A stretch of DNA of 64,000 nucleotides from JASHVB01 sp035523995 (GCA_035523995.1 DATKPQ010000045.1:1-64000); one strand, 5' to 3'. Shown: positions 50,002 to 59,306, numbered from the stretch's first letter. Translations and numbers: made by a program. The notes: generated from the letters alone by a model not told the origin.

Positions 50002-51135
50002 ATGTTCGTCAGCCTCATCATTGTGTTCCGCGAGGCCATGGAGGCCGGCCTGATCGTCGGGATCGTGCTGGCGGCGACCGAGGGCGTGCCCCGCCGCGTC
50101 AGATGGATCGCCGGTGGCATCGCGGCGGGTGCGGCGGGCGCCAGCCTGGTCGCCGCCTTCGCCGCCGCGCTCTCCAATGCCTTCGAAGGCGCAGGCCAGG
50201 AAGTGTTTACCGCCGCCATCCTGGCCTTCGCCGTGGTCATGCTGAGCTGGCACATCCTGTGGATGTCCCGCCATGCCGCTGCGGTCTCCGCAGAACTGCG
50301 GCAGGTCGGACAAGCCGTGAAGCTGGGCCATCGCCCACTCGCCGCACTGGGCGGGGTGGTAGCCGTCGCGGTCATGCGTGAGGGCTCGGAGATCGTACTG
50401 TTCTTGTACGGGGTCGTCGCCGCGAGCCACACTGACCCCGTGGCCATGACTGCGGGTGGAATCATCGGGTTGGCGATGGCCGCAGCGTTGTCCTGGCTGC
50501 TGTATCGCGGCCTGGTCATCATCCCCATTAGCCGGCTGTTTTCAGTCACCAACGGTTTGGTGGCATTGCTCGCCGCCGGCATGGCGGGGCAGGCCGCCGC
50601 AATCCTGCATTCGGCCGACTTGCTCCCCGGCTGGGGCGAGCAATTGTGGAACACCAGCTTCATCCTGTCCGATGACAGCTTGCTGGGCCGCAGCCTGCAC
50701 GCTCTCGTCGGCTATTCGGCGCGCCCCTGCGGGATCCAGCTTGCCGCATGGCTGGCCACGCTGGCGGTTCTGATGGCGGCGTCGCGAATCCTAAGCCGTC
50801 CGGCCGCCCGCGCCATGACAACCGCCGCAGCGATCGCCGGCCTGATCGCGATCGGCGGCCCGGCCCATGCCGATGAACTGCCCACACTCATCTTCAAGAA
50901 CCACCGGTTCATCCCTGACCGCATCGACGTGCCGGCCGGCAAGAAGTTTGAATTGCACGTGAAGAACACCGACAACACTGCAGATGAATTCGAAAGTACC
51001 GACCTGAATCGCGAGAAGCTGGTGACACCCGGCCAGACCATCACCGTGTTCCTCGGGCCGTTACCGCCTGGCACCTACCACTTCTTCGGCGACTTCCATC
51101 AGGACACGGCGCAGGGTGTGCTGGTGGCAAAATGA
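50002..51135 (+). CDS. FTR1-family iron permease fused to a periplasmic cupredoxin domain
   Basis: A 377-residue fusion. Residues 1-265 are an FTR1/EfeU-type permease with the two iron-binding REXXE motifs R10-E14 (FREAMEAGLIVGI) and R126-E130 (VMREGSEIVLFLYG) and about seven helices. A further hydrophobic segment (residues about 270-292, ending GGPAHAD) looks like an internal signal/anchor. Residues 293-377 form a cupredoxin-like domain (LIFKNHRFIPDRIDVPAGKK, PGTYHFFGDFHQ) like the N-domain of EfeO. It would take up iron; the fused domain may bind copper or iron at the outer face. ATG 50002 follows GGGGGAGG. Overlaps the next gene (ATGA). Confidence 0.85.
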   Translation: MFVSLIIVFREAMEAGLIVGIVLAATEGVPRRVRWIAGGIAAGAAGASLVAAFAAALSNAFEGAGQEVFTAAILAFAVVMLSWHILWMSRHAAAVSAELRQVGQAVKLGHRPLAALGGVVAVAVMREGSEIVLFLYGVVAASHTDPVAMTAGGIIGLAMAAALSWLLYRGLVIIPISRLFSVTNGLVALLAAGMAGQAAAILHSADLLPGWGEQLWNTSFILSDDSLLGRSLHALVGYSARPCGIQLAAWLATLAVLMAASRILSRPAARAMTTAAAIAGLIAIGGPAHADELPTLIFKNHRFIPDRIDVPAGKKFELHVKNTDNTADEFESTDLNREKLVTPGQTITVFLGPLPPGTYHFFGDFHQDTAQGVLVAK

Positions 51136-51914
51136 TTCGGCCCATCGCCGGACTGGCCACGGTGCTGGCGCTGCTGGTCCCGCCGCGTGCCGCGCGTGCC
51201 GACTACCACATCTTCTCGCCTTACGAGATCGATCTGGGCGAACTGGAGATCGAGCATAACGGCGATGCGGTATTCGACCGCCGCGCCGATCAGACCGGCG
51301 CCACCAGCTACACGTTGGAACTGGGCACCGGCCTTACCTCCTGGTGGCACAGCGAGATCGAGTTCGGCTGGGATCGCAATCCGGGCTACGACCAGCCAAC
51401 GCTGCTGACCCAGGTGGTGACGGAAAACATGTTCCAGCTCACCGAGCCCGGCGAGGATATCTTCGACACCGGCTTCTATTTTGAATACGGCCAATCGCTG
51501 ACCCACGGCGCCAACGCAATGAGCAATGAGGCGACGTTCGGCCCCGCCATCGGCAAACAGATCGGCCGTACCAGCAACATCATCAACCTTTTCTTTACCC
51601 GCCAGCTTGGGCCCGACCAGACCAGCCACGGCCTGGATTTTACCTATGCGTTGCAGACCAAATGGAACATATGGGCGCCGCTGTCGCCGGCGATCGAGGC
51701 GTACGGGAACATGGGCACACTGGGCAGCGTGCCGCGCTTTCAGCAACAGGACTTGTTGGTCGGGCCGGTGGCGATCGGACTGCTGCGGCTGAGCCAACTC
51801 GGCCTAGGCCGCGCCGGCACTCTGGAATACGAACTCGGATGGCTGTTCGGCACCACAAACGCCAGCGCGCATGGGACATTGCGCTGGCGGTTGGAGGTCG
51901 AGGTTCCGTTCTAG
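51132..51914 (+). CDS. Exported beta-barrel-like protein of unknown function
   Basis: A 260-residue protein with a clear signal peptide (RPIAGLATVLALLVPPRAARAD, cleavage near AAR-AD). The mature part alternates hydrophobic and polar residues in strand-like stretches (TSYTLELGTGLTSWWHSEIEFGW at reduced length, AGTLEYELGWLFGTTN) and ends in a Phe (RLEVEVPF), the usual end of outer-membrane barrels. I do not recognise a named family. It overlaps the FTR1-cupredoxin stop (ATGA), so it is co-expressed with iron uptake and may be an outer-membrane partner. Confidence 0.7.
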   Translation: MIRPIAGLATVLALLVPPRAARADYHIFSPYEIDLGELEIEHNGDAVFDRRADQTGATSYTLELGTGLTSWWHSEIEFGWDRNPGYDQPTLLTQVVTENMFQLTEPGEDIFDTGFYFEYGQSLTHGANAMSNEATFGPAIGKQIGRTSNIINLFFTRQLGPDQTSHGLDFTYALQTKWNIWAPLSPAIEAYGNMGTLGSVPRFQQQDLLVGPVAIGLLRLSQLGLGRAGTLEYELGWLFGTTNASAHGTLRWRLEVEVPF

Positions 51915-51947
51915 CGGTGTGATCCCGACGGATGGTGACCGACCCAC

Positions 51948-52033
51948 ATGTCGTTGCGAGCGAAGCGAAGCAATCCCCACGGGCGATCGTACGTTCTCTC
52001 GATGGAGATTACTTCGCTCCGCTCGCACTGACG
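51948..52033. repeat. Dispersed palindromic repeat, copy 6
   Basis: catgtcgttgcgagcgaagcgaagcaatcccca faces tggagattacttcgctccgctcgcactgac. It is the short variant, like copies 1 and 4. Confidence 0.82.
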
Positions 52034-52346
52034 GCAGTCGCAATTTGTCAGGGTCGCAGCACAGGGACTAACATTCGGAGCCGCGCACCCCATACCCGGA
52101 TCGGCTGTTTCATGTGGCGTAGCGCGACCGAGAGATGACGAAGCTCGTGGCTCGATCACAGCACGACTAAGCGCCAAACAGTCCAAGAAGAGCGATTGCC
52201 TGGCACCACCGGATGGGCATCGTTTTCCTCCTGGTTCGCGCCCGGTCATGCGCACGCGTGGGAAGGCAACGGCATAGCGACCGCGCCAGTACCTGAATGG
52301 TGCACTTCAGCCGAATCGCAAATTATTCGTAGTCGCATTTTCCACC

Positions 52347-52369
52347 TTGCGAGTCAGTCGCAATTGCGA
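52347..52369. promoter_or_regulatory. Putative iron-responsive operator upstream of the porin gene
   Basis: TTGCGAGTCAGTCGCAATTGCGA. The core TGCGAGTCAGTCGCA differs at two positions from TGCAAGTCATTCGCA found before FTR1. It contains overlapping half-sites (TTGCGA twice). It lies 43 bp before the porin ATG. An additional related stretch (attattcgtagtcgcatt) sits just upstream at 52322-52339. Confidence 0.45.
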
Positions 52370-52412
52370 CTATGCCCACGGCCAGACATTCGACGCGGAT
52401 GGGGCCAGACGC

Positions 52413-53957
52413 ATGCGACGACCGGAAAATACCGGCCAACTCGACGTAGCCGCCTTTGTTTCTACTCCGATCCATATTGCTCGGCCGGCCGGCCGGCGGC
52501 GGCCGTTAGTGGCCATTCTGCTTGCGGCCTGTGGCCAGGCATCGCCGCTTCCTCGTCCTGCCTACGCCGCGCCGCCCGTCGTGCAGGTGCCCACCGAGGA
52601 ATCGCTTCAGCCCAGCGAGCAATCAACGGCCGCCGGCCCCTTCGGCTGGATCGACACCCTCAACCGCACCAACTACTTGTTCGGCGACTGGTGGGGCCTC
52701 CGGCCGACGCTCAGTCAGTACGGCATCTCGATCGCCATACAGGAAACCAGCGAGGTGTTCGGCAACGTCACCGGTGGCGTGAAGCAGGGCGCCGCCTATG
52801 ACGGCCTTACCCAGATGGACTTGCAGCTCGATACCCAGCGTGCCTTCGGCTGGTATGGCGGCTTGTTCGACATGAGCGCCTTGCAGATTCACGGCAACAA
52901 TCTCAGCGCCGAGAACCTGGACACGCTGCAGACCGCCAGCGGCATCGAGGCCGACCGCGCCACGCGGCTGTGGGAACTCTGGTACCAGCAGCAATTGCTT
53001 CCAGAGGACCGGCTGGACATCAAGATCGGCCAGCAGAGTCTCGACCAGGAGTTCATGGTCAGCCAGAACGCCGGCTACCTGATCAATACGATGTTCGGCT
53101 GGCCGATGCTGCCCTCGGCCGATCTGCCCGGCGGCGGTCCCGCCTATCCGTTGTCCGCCCTCGGCGTGCGCGTGCGCACGCGGCCGGTCGACCCCGTCAC
53201 CGTCCTGGTGGGGATATTCAACGGCAATCCGGCACCCAGCACCAACGGCGATCCGCAGATGCTGAATCCATCGGGCCTGAGCTTTCCGCTGAACGGTGGC
53301 GTGCTGGCGATCGCCGAAGTTCAATACACCTACCCCTCGCTCGGAACGATGCTTTACGCCGGCCAGGCCCAACCGCTTGCCCGCACCTACAAGCTCGGCA
53401 TCTGGTGGGATTCGGAAAGCTTCCCCGACCAGCAATTCGACAACACCGGCCTGTCGCTGGCCAACCCCGCCAGCAACGGCATCCCCCTGGGACATCGCGG
53501 CGATTACGGCATCTACGCCGTCGCAGACCAGTTGGTCTGGGTCGATCCGAATGAAGGGGACCGCACCATAAACCTGTTCGGCCGCATCATGGGCGCGCCG
53601 CAGGCCGACCGGAACCTAGTGACGTTCAGCATGAACGCCGGCCTGACCTTCCACGAGCCGATCCTGCACCGTGACGACGACACTTTCGCCATCGGCATGG
53701 GATACGCCAAGGTCAGTGGCGCCACCGCGGCCTATGACAAGGCACTGGCCTACTACACCGGCGCCTACGTTCCCGTGCGCGGCGGCGAGACCTTCATCGA
53801 AGTCACCTACCAATACCAGGTCACGCCCTGGTGGCAGATTCAGCCGGACGTTCAGTACGTGTTCAACCCGGGCGGCGGTCTCGCCAATCCGAACAATCCG
53901 ACCCAGCGCATCGGCAACGAGCTCGTGCTCGGCCTGCGCACCAACATTCTATTCTAA
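52413..53957 (+). CDS. Carbohydrate-selective porin, OprB family
   Basis: A 514-residue outer-membrane porin. After a long N-terminus (start uncertain; ATG 52413 gives a hydrophobic stretch PLVAILLAACGQASPLP with a possible lipobox-like AAC) the OprB domain begins at LNRTNYLFGDWWGLRPTLSQ. Strand-rich segments with aromatic girdles follow (TYKLGIWWDSESFPDQQFDN, ETFIEVTYQYQVTPWWQIQPD, VFNPGG) and the chain ends LGLRTNILF. OprB-like porins let sugars pass; a few sit in iron loci. The operator-like site and neighbours suggest iron control. Confidence 0.85.
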   Translation: MRRPENTGQLDVAAFVSTPIHIARPAGRRRPLVAILLAACGQASPLPRPAYAAPPVVQVPTEESLQPSEQSTAAGPFGWIDTLNRTNYLFGDWWGLRPTLSQYGISIAIQETSEVFGNVTGGVKQGAAYDGLTQMDLQLDTQRAFGWYGGLFDMSALQIHGNNLSAENLDTLQTASGIEADRATRLWELWYQQQLLPEDRLDIKIGQQSLDQEFMVSQNAGYLINTMFGWPMLPSADLPGGGPAYPLSALGVRVRTRPVDPVTVLVGIFNGNPAPSTNGDPQMLNPSGLSFPLNGGVLAIAEVQYTYPSLGTMLYAGQAQPLARTYKLGIWWDSESFPDQQFDNTGLSLANPASNGIPLGHRGDYGIYAVADQLVWVDPNEGDRTINLFGRIMGAPQADRNLVTFSMNAGLTFHEPILHRDDDTFAIGMGYAKVSGATAAYDKALAYYTGAYVPVRGGETFIEVTYQYQVTPWWQIQPDVQYVFNPGGGLANPNNPTQRIGNELVLGLRTNILF

Positions 53958-54008
53958 ATCGTATCAAGATGATCCGTACTGTCTTGACCTGCGGAAGCCG
54001 ATCCGACA

Positions 54009-54024
54009 ATGCAAATCATTCGCA
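54009..54024. promoter_or_regulatory. Putative iron-responsive operator upstream of the propeller-efeB pair
   Basis: ATGCAAATCATTCGCA, 58 bp before the next start codon and directly behind the porin gene. It is almost identical to the FTR1 copy at 49959-49974. Its repetition at three upstream sites in one functional region argues for one regulator, most likely Fur- or Irr-like. Confidence 0.55.
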
Positions 54025-54082
54025 AAATCGGACGCTGCGGCTGGTGCCCGGCCAGGCGCAAGGGCGGAGCAAGGAAACGGCC

Positions 54083-55231
54083 ATGGCGCACAAAACCCGC
54101 TGGTTGCCAGTCCTTCTGCTGCTCGCGGCCGGCGCCGTCCTCCCCCCGCGGCCGGCGAACGCCGATCAGCCACACGGCTTTCTGGAAACGCTGCATCGCC
54201 ACGTCATGCTGACGTCCACGGTGCCCGAGACCGGCGACCAGAATCCCTACGCGCTGGTCGTGGCCCCCGTGTCGGTCGGAAAAGTGCGGCAAGGCGATGT
54301 GCTGGTGGACGATTTCAACGACCTGTCCAACCTGCAGGGCACCGGCACGTCGATCGTCGACTACGACCCTACCACGCGTAAGACCACGCTGTTTGCGAAC
54401 CTGCCGCACCAGGTTCCGCAATGTCCCGGCGGCATCGGGCTGACCACCGCGATGACCATGCTGAAAACCGGTTGGGTCATCGTCGGCAGCACGCCAAGTA
54501 CCGACGGGACCACACGCACCAAGGGCGCCGGCTGCCTGCTTGTGCTCGATCCCAATGGGAAACTCGCCGCAGTCTGGTCCGGACCGGACATCAACGGCCC
54601 CTGGGGCAACATGGCGGTGCTCGACAGCGGCGGCTCGGCCAGCTTGTTCATCAGCATGGCAGGCTTCGACGTGCCGGGCCCGCAGGTGCACGATCCCGCA
54701 ACCGGCGACCCGGTTATCGTGGCAAAGGCGACGGTGCTGCGGATCGATCTGACGATTCCGCCGGGCCATCCGCCGCAGATCAAAAGCAAGACGGTGATCG
54801 CGGACGGCTTCGGCCAGCGCGCCGACCGCGACGCGTTCCTGATCGGTCCCACCGGCCTTGCGCTGGGTGCCGACGGCACGCTGTACGTCTCGGACGCGCT
54901 CGCAGATCGCATCGTGGCGATTCCCGACGCAGTGACACGCACCACCAGCGCCGGCACCGGCCGCATCGTCACCAAGGATGGCCTGCTCCGCCGTCCTCTC
55001 GCGCTGATCATGCTGCCGAACGGTCACTTGCTGACCTGCAACGCGCGCAACGGCCAGGTCGTGGAACTGGATCCCAAGACCGGCAAGCAGATCTATGCCC
55101 AGTGGGTCGACACCAACCAGGCGCAATCGCCGCCGGGCAACGGCGACCTGTTTGGCATGGCGCTGAATCCGAACGGCAAAGGCTTCTATTACGTCGAGGA
55201 CGACATGAACACGCTGATGGAGGCGCGCTGA
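54083..55231 (+). CDS. Exported beta-propeller (NHL/SMP-30-like) protein
   Basis: A 382-residue protein with a signal peptide (LPVLLLLAAGAVLPPRPANADQ). The mature part has repeated propeller blades: KGAGCLLVLDPNGKLAAVWSG, LIGPTGLALGADGTLYVSDA, LALIMLPNGHLLTCNARNGQ and GDLFGMALNPNGKGFYYVED. The GTLYVSDA and LDPxxG patterns are those of NHL/SMP-30 proteins. Function unknown; the position before efeB suggests a periplasmic helper in iron uptake or detoxification. ATG 54083 follows AAGGAAACGG. Its end is 2 bp from the efeB start. Confidence 0.75.
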   Translation: MAHKTRWLPVLLLLAAGAVLPPRPANADQPHGFLETLHRHVMLTSTVPETGDQNPYALVVAPVSVGKVRQGDVLVDDFNDLSNLQGTGTSIVDYDPTTRKTTLFANLPHQVPQCPGGIGLTTAMTMLKTGWVIVGSTPSTDGTTRTKGAGCLLVLDPNGKLAAVWSGPDINGPWGNMAVLDSGGSASLFISMAGFDVPGPQVHDPATGDPVIVAKATVLRIDLTIPPGHPPQIKSKTVIADGFGQRADRDAFLIGPTGLALGADGTLYVSDALADRIVAIPDAVTRTTSAGTGRIVTKDGLLRRPLALIMLPNGHLLTCNARNGQVVELDPKTGKQIYAQWVDTNQAQSPPGNGDLFGMALNPNGKGFYYVEDDMNTLMEAR

Positions 55232-55233
55232 CC

Positions 55234-56676
55234 ATGGCACGGGACAACCTGCCGCGCGCCTCCCGCCGGCGGCTGCTGGCCTCGGCCGGCGGACTTGCCG
55301 CCGCCATGGGCACAGGTTTCACGGCCCGCGCGGCGGTCTCGGGCGCGATGCCAAAGCCTCCGCTCACGATCGAGCCATTCTGGGGACCCCACCAGGCCGG
55401 TATCGTGACGCCGGCGCAGGATCACAGCTATTTCGCTGCCTTCGCCCTGATATCGGACAGGCGCGCCGATGTGGTGGCCGTGCTGCAGCGCTGGACGGCC
55501 GCGGCCGCGGCTTTGAGTCTGGGAAAAACCATCATAGTGCCGCCAACGGCGGTGACGCCTGGTCGGGCTGCCACGGCAAGAAATCATACCGCAGCCAAGC
55601 CTGCCGATGCTGGGGCGTACCCGGCTGCCTCGTCCGACCCCGGGAAGGATGGCACACCACCGGGGACAAAGCCTGCCAACGGCAGCACGAGCGATGACGG
55701 CAATGCCAACGGCAACGATACGAGATCGGAACCGCCCGACCCAGGCCATGATTCGCTCGAGGCGCTGGCCCTTGGCCCGTCGCGCCTAACAATCACCTTC
55801 GGTTTCGGCGGCGGACTGTTCGTCAAGGATGGCAAGGATCGTTACGGCCTTGCGAATTCGCGTCCGGCGGCACTGGTCGATCTGCCACGATTCAATGGCG
55901 ACCAGTTGCAGCCGGCGCGTACCGGCGGCGATCTGTCAATCCATGCCTGCGCTGACGATCCACAAGTTGCATTCCACGCGGTGCGCGAATTGGCTCGCCT
56001 GGCTTATGGCGTGGCGCAGGTACGCTGGACGCAGACCGGCTTCCTCTCCATGCCGATGGATGGTGGCACGCCGCGCAACCTCCTGGGCTTCAAGGACGGC
56101 ACGCAGAGACCGCAGCAGATCGACAAGGCGGTATGGGTCGGCGATGAAGGCCCCGCCTGGATGCGTGGCGGTAGCTACGTGGTGGCGCGTCGCATCCGCA
56201 TGGCGTTAGAGCACTGGGATCACACCCATGTTTCGTTCCAGGAGCAAACGATTGGGCGCGAGAAACTGTCGGGCGCACCGTTGGGCCTGACGGACGAATT
56301 TGCCTCGCTGGGGCTGGACCGCACCGACAAGGACGGCAACCCGATCATCCCGGACACCGCCCACGTGCGCCTCGCCAACGCGGATACCAACGGCGGTGCC
56401 GAAATCCTGCGCCGTGGTTATTCGTACAACGACGGTGTCGACTTCACCGCCGAACGCTGGCCGCCGTGGCGCCAGGGCATCGAATACGATGCGGGATTGT
56501 TCTTTGTCTGCTACCAGCGCGATCCGCGCACGGGGTTTATCAGGATTTTCGAGAACCTGTCAAAGATCGATATGCTGAACCAGTTCGTGACACATACCGG
56601 CGGCGGATTGTTCGCATGTCCGCCCGGCGTGCGCGAGGGGGAGTTCATCGCGCAGGGTTTGTTTGAAGGTACGTGA
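55234..56676 (+). CDS. efeB: Dyp-type peroxidase, EfeB-like
   Basis: A 480-residue exported haem peroxidase. The Tat signal is SRRRLLASAGGLAAAMG. The core has LTITFGFGGGLF, the diagnostic GFKDGT motif (LLGFKDGTQRP; catalytic Asp) around residue 288, WMRGGSYVVARRIRMALEHWD, and FFVCYQRDPRTGFIRIFENL at the end. The haem-ligand His would be in or near DTAHVRLAN. EfeB releases iron from haem or helps oxidise ferrous iron for EfeU. Compared with the usual ~420 residues, this one has an insertion of about 60 residues (around 108-170) rich in Gly, Asn, Asp, Pro and Ser. Confidence 0.88.
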   Translation: MARDNLPRASRRRLLASAGGLAAAMGTGFTARAAVSGAMPKPPLTIEPFWGPHQAGIVTPAQDHSYFAAFALISDRRADVVAVLQRWTAAAAALSLGKTIIVPPTAVTPGRAATARNHTAAKPADAGAYPAASSDPGKDGTPPGTKPANGSTSDDGNANGNDTRSEPPDPGHDSLEALALGPSRLTITFGFGGGLFVKDGKDRYGLANSRPAALVDLPRFNGDQLQPARTGGDLSIHACADDPQVAFHAVRELARLAYGVAQVRWTQTGFLSMPMDGGTPRNLLGFKDGTQRPQQIDKAVWVGDEGPAWMRGGSYVVARRIRMALEHWDHTHVSFQEQTIGREKLSGAPLGLTDEFASLGLDRTDKDGNPIIPDTAHVRLANADTNGGAEILRRGYSYNDGVDFTAERWPPWRQGIEYDAGLFFVCYQRDPRTGFIRIFENLSKIDMLNQFVTHTGGGLFACPPGVREGEFIAQGLFEGT

Positions 56677-56730
56677 CCACATTTTATCATTGCTAGAAGT
56701 GTCCCGACGAGAGGGGCGAAACACCCCTGT

Positions 56731-56772
56731 TCGATCGAGGTTGCGTCGTCGCTTCGCTCCTCGCAATGACAT
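56731..56772. repeat. Dispersed palindromic repeat, copy 7 (right half only)
   Basis: tcgatcgaggttgcgtcgtcgcttcgctcctcgcaatgacata matches the right arm of copy 2. The left arm is missing or replaced by a small GC hairpin (gaggggcgaaacacccct at 56711-56728). It lies between convergent efeB and the TonB receptor gene. Confidence 0.78.
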
Positions 56773-56828
56773 ATGGACGGGGCGCCTCACGCTCCACCGC
56801 GAGCGAGGTACGGGCTGCGTGCCATCGA

Positions 56829-59156
56829 TCAAAACGTGATCCGCACCCCGGCAAACGCGCCGATCGGCGCGGCGGGGCTGTACGAACGAGGATTTGTGGC
56901 ATTTGGTGCTTGCGCCAGGTACACCGCCGTCGTTGGCGAGAACGTGCCATAGGTATAGTACCGCGCATCGGTCACGTTATCGATCGAGCCGAACACCTGA
57001 ACCCGCGGCGTCACCTGGTAGCTGCTGTCCAGGTTCAGCGTCACAAACCCCGGCAACTGCGGCGTCAGATTCGCCTCGTCACCGAATAGATATTGGCCGC
57101 TTTGGGCGATCAACACGACGCCGACCGTCAACTTGCCGGTGACGTGCCAGCTCGCGCCAAGCTTGACCTGATTCAGCGGAACGCCCGGCAGCCGGTCGCC
57201 CGGATTGATTGTGATGTTGCCGTTGGCGTCGGCATCCGGGTTGCTGCCAGCAGACTCGACGAACCCGCTCTGATAGGTTGCGTCCGTCACGCTGTAGGCG
57301 AGATACGCGGACCAGCGCAGCGCCTTGTACTGCACGCTGGCATCGATGCCTTGCCGGCGCGTCTGCCCCACATTGGTGAAGAACGCGCGGTTCAGCGTCA
57401 TGCCGTTGACGAATACGATGTCGTCGTCGAGGTTGCTCCGGTAGAAATCAAGGTCGTAGTTGAGCCGGCCGCCACCCACCGGCGTCGCGCCGCGAAAGCC
57501 GAGCTCAATCGTGTGCGCGACCACCTGCTTCAGGTTGGGATCGCCGACAAAGAAATTCGCCAGGCTGCAAGAGTCCTGGGGGCCGGCACAGGACAGCTCC
57601 GCCGGTGTCGGCGCTCGGTTGGCCTCCGCATAGCCGCCATAGACGGTCAGCCACGGCGTCAGGCGATATGTGGCACCGATCGCCGGATTGAACCGATCGT
57701 AGTCGTGGTCGCCGGTCAGGTCGCCGCCATTCTGGTCGTTCAGATTGATGGACGCAGCATTGAACCGGCCCGAGGCGGTTAGTGCCAGGCGGTCCGTCAC
57801 ATTGAACGTGTCGGTGAGGAAGGCGCCGTAATAGGCATCACTGATCGCCACGCGCACCGGCTGGTTAATGCCCGGCTCGTCAATGAGGACGCTTGGCTCG
57901 ACAAAAACCCGCGTGATAGGTGTGATCCCACCGATGTAAGACTCGCCGGTAAATTCGGTCTGTGCGCCGTCGAAGCTGAAGCCGAATACCAGGTGATTGT
58001 GGAAACCAAACGCATCCTGTGTGTCCGTCGCCTGGATCGAAGCGCCATAGCCGTTGGTGTTCGTGGTCTGGTTGTCGAGTTCAGAATAAGCGAACGGACT
58101 GGGGCCAAGGAATGCCGGGATCGTCGCGCCGCCAAACGTAGTGCTGTAACCCGAATCGGAACACAGCAGGCCGGATCCGTCGCTGCAGGGCGCATCATTC
58201 GGCGCATTGCCGTTGGTCACGCGCTGGAGGAAGTTGTTATAATAGGTCACGCCCTGCAGCGACCAGTCATCGCTGAGCTGTACGTTGCCGGACAGGCTGG
58301 TCTGCACGAAGTTGTTGCTGACCTGATTCGGGCCGGTGAACTGCGCGGAAGGATCCGCTGCCAGCAGCTCTATCGGCGCAGTGCCCGGCCCATTCAGCAC
58401 GGACTGCGCGGCGAGGACGTTGAAATGGATCTCTCCCGCGTTGCCACGCCAACCGACATCACCATAGAAATTCCTGATGCCGGAGGATTGCAGGTCGCGC
58501 CAGCCATCCTGATGCAGGCCGCTCGCTGCCATATAAACAGCGGTGTTGCCGATCCGTTTGCCATACTGGAAGTCGCCATTCACGGTGGCGAATGATCCGC
58601 CGGACAGCTCAAGTTCGCCGCCGTGATAGGTGAAGCCGTTCTTCGTCTGAATGCTCAGCGCGCCGCCCAGCGCGTTCAGGCCGAACACCGGGTTCGAGCC
58701 TTCCAGGTTCATCTCGTTGATCGCCGTCTCGGGCAACAGGTCGAAATTGACCGTATCGCCGAACGCCTGGTTGAACCGCACGCCGTTGACATAGACGGCG
58801 ATGCCTTCCGGCGTGCCCTGCAACGCGGACGCCTCATAGCCGTGATACAGCAGTGTCGGCTGGTTGGGATTGCCGGAGGCCGAATCGAGATTGACGCTGG
58901 GAACCTCCTCATTCAAGGCGCGCACTGCGTCCGGAGGTGCCGTGCCGCCGCGGGTCAGATCGCCGCTTCTCAGAACATTGGTCTCTGCCGGCACCGTGTC
59001 CGGATTGACGCCGGAGCCAAGCAAGGGCGAGGCGCCGACCACCTCCACCGGCGGCAGAATAGCAAGGGGCGCGGCAGGCGCAGGCACTGTCTGAGCCACC
59101 GCATGCCCGCACAGCAGCAGCACCAGGATCCCTGCAATACCTACCAAGGTTCGCAT
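56829..59156 (-). CDS. TonB-dependent outer-membrane receptor
   Basis: A 775-residue receptor. Signal peptide (LVGIAGILVLLLCGHAVAQ), then a plug domain: VEVVGASPLLGSG as TonB-box region, IAVYVNGVRFNQAFGDTVNFDLLP, INEMNLEGSNPVFGLNALGGALSI. The barrel ends with the family signature VFGSIDNVTDARYYTYGTFS and a C-terminal Phe (FAGVRITF). The plug motif GTPEGIAVYVNGVRFNQAFGD at shortened length resembles CirA/Fiu-like and vitamin/siderophore receptors; the ligand is unknown. It lies opposite a two-component system, which may control it. Confidence 0.88.
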   Translation of the reverse strand: MRTLVGIAGILVLLLCGHAVAQTVPAPAAPLAILPPVEVVGASPLLGSGVNPDTVPAETNVLRSGDLTRGGTAPPDAVRALNEEVPSVNLDSASGNPNQPTLLYHGYEASALQGTPEGIAVYVNGVRFNQAFGDTVNFDLLPETAINEMNLEGSNPVFGLNALGGALSIQTKNGFTYHGGELELSGGSFATVNGDFQYGKRIGNTAVYMAASGLHQDGWRDLQSSGIRNFYGDVGWRGNAGEIHFNVLAAQSVLNGPGTAPIELLAADPSAQFTGPNQVSNNFVQTSLSGNVQLSDDWSLQGVTYYNNFLQRVTNGNAPNDAPCSDGSGLLCSDSGYSTTFGGATIPAFLGPSPFAYSELDNQTTNTNGYGASIQATDTQDAFGFHNHLVFGFSFDGAQTEFTGESYIGGITPITRVFVEPSVLIDEPGINQPVRVAISDAYYGAFLTDTFNVTDRLALTASGRFNAASINLNDQNGGDLTGDHDYDRFNPAIGATYRLTPWLTVYGGYAEANRAPTPAELSCAGPQDSCSLANFFVGDPNLKQVVAHTIELGFRGATPVGGGRLNYDLDFYRSNLDDDIVFVNGMTLNRAFFTNVGQTRRQGIDASVQYKALRWSAYLAYSVTDATYQSGFVESAGSNPDADANGNITINPGDRLPGVPLNQVKLGASWHVTGKLTVGVVLIAQSGQYLFGDEANLTPQLPGFVTLNLDSSYQVTPRVQVFGSIDNVTDARYYTYGTFSPTTAVYLAQAPNATNPRSYSPAAPIGAFAGVRITF

Positions 59157-59306
59157 GCCCGTCCTCCCACGCGGCCCGCGTTCGGCGCGAGATTACGGCG
59201 CGTGGCGGGCATTCCGTCTATGGCAAGACTTCCCGATTTTCGCGAGAATGCTTCCCGAAAATGCGGCTCGGCGTTCAAGCGCGCCATGATAACAGGGAGG
59301 TGAACT

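Larger units (their letters stand above)
51915..52412. other. Intergenic region with repeat and operator before the porin gene
   Basis: About 500 bp without a gene. It holds palindromic repeat copy 6 (51948-52033) and, at its right end, an operator-like sequence (52347-52369). The middle (52035-52320) shows nothing that I can identify. Confidence 0.5.
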
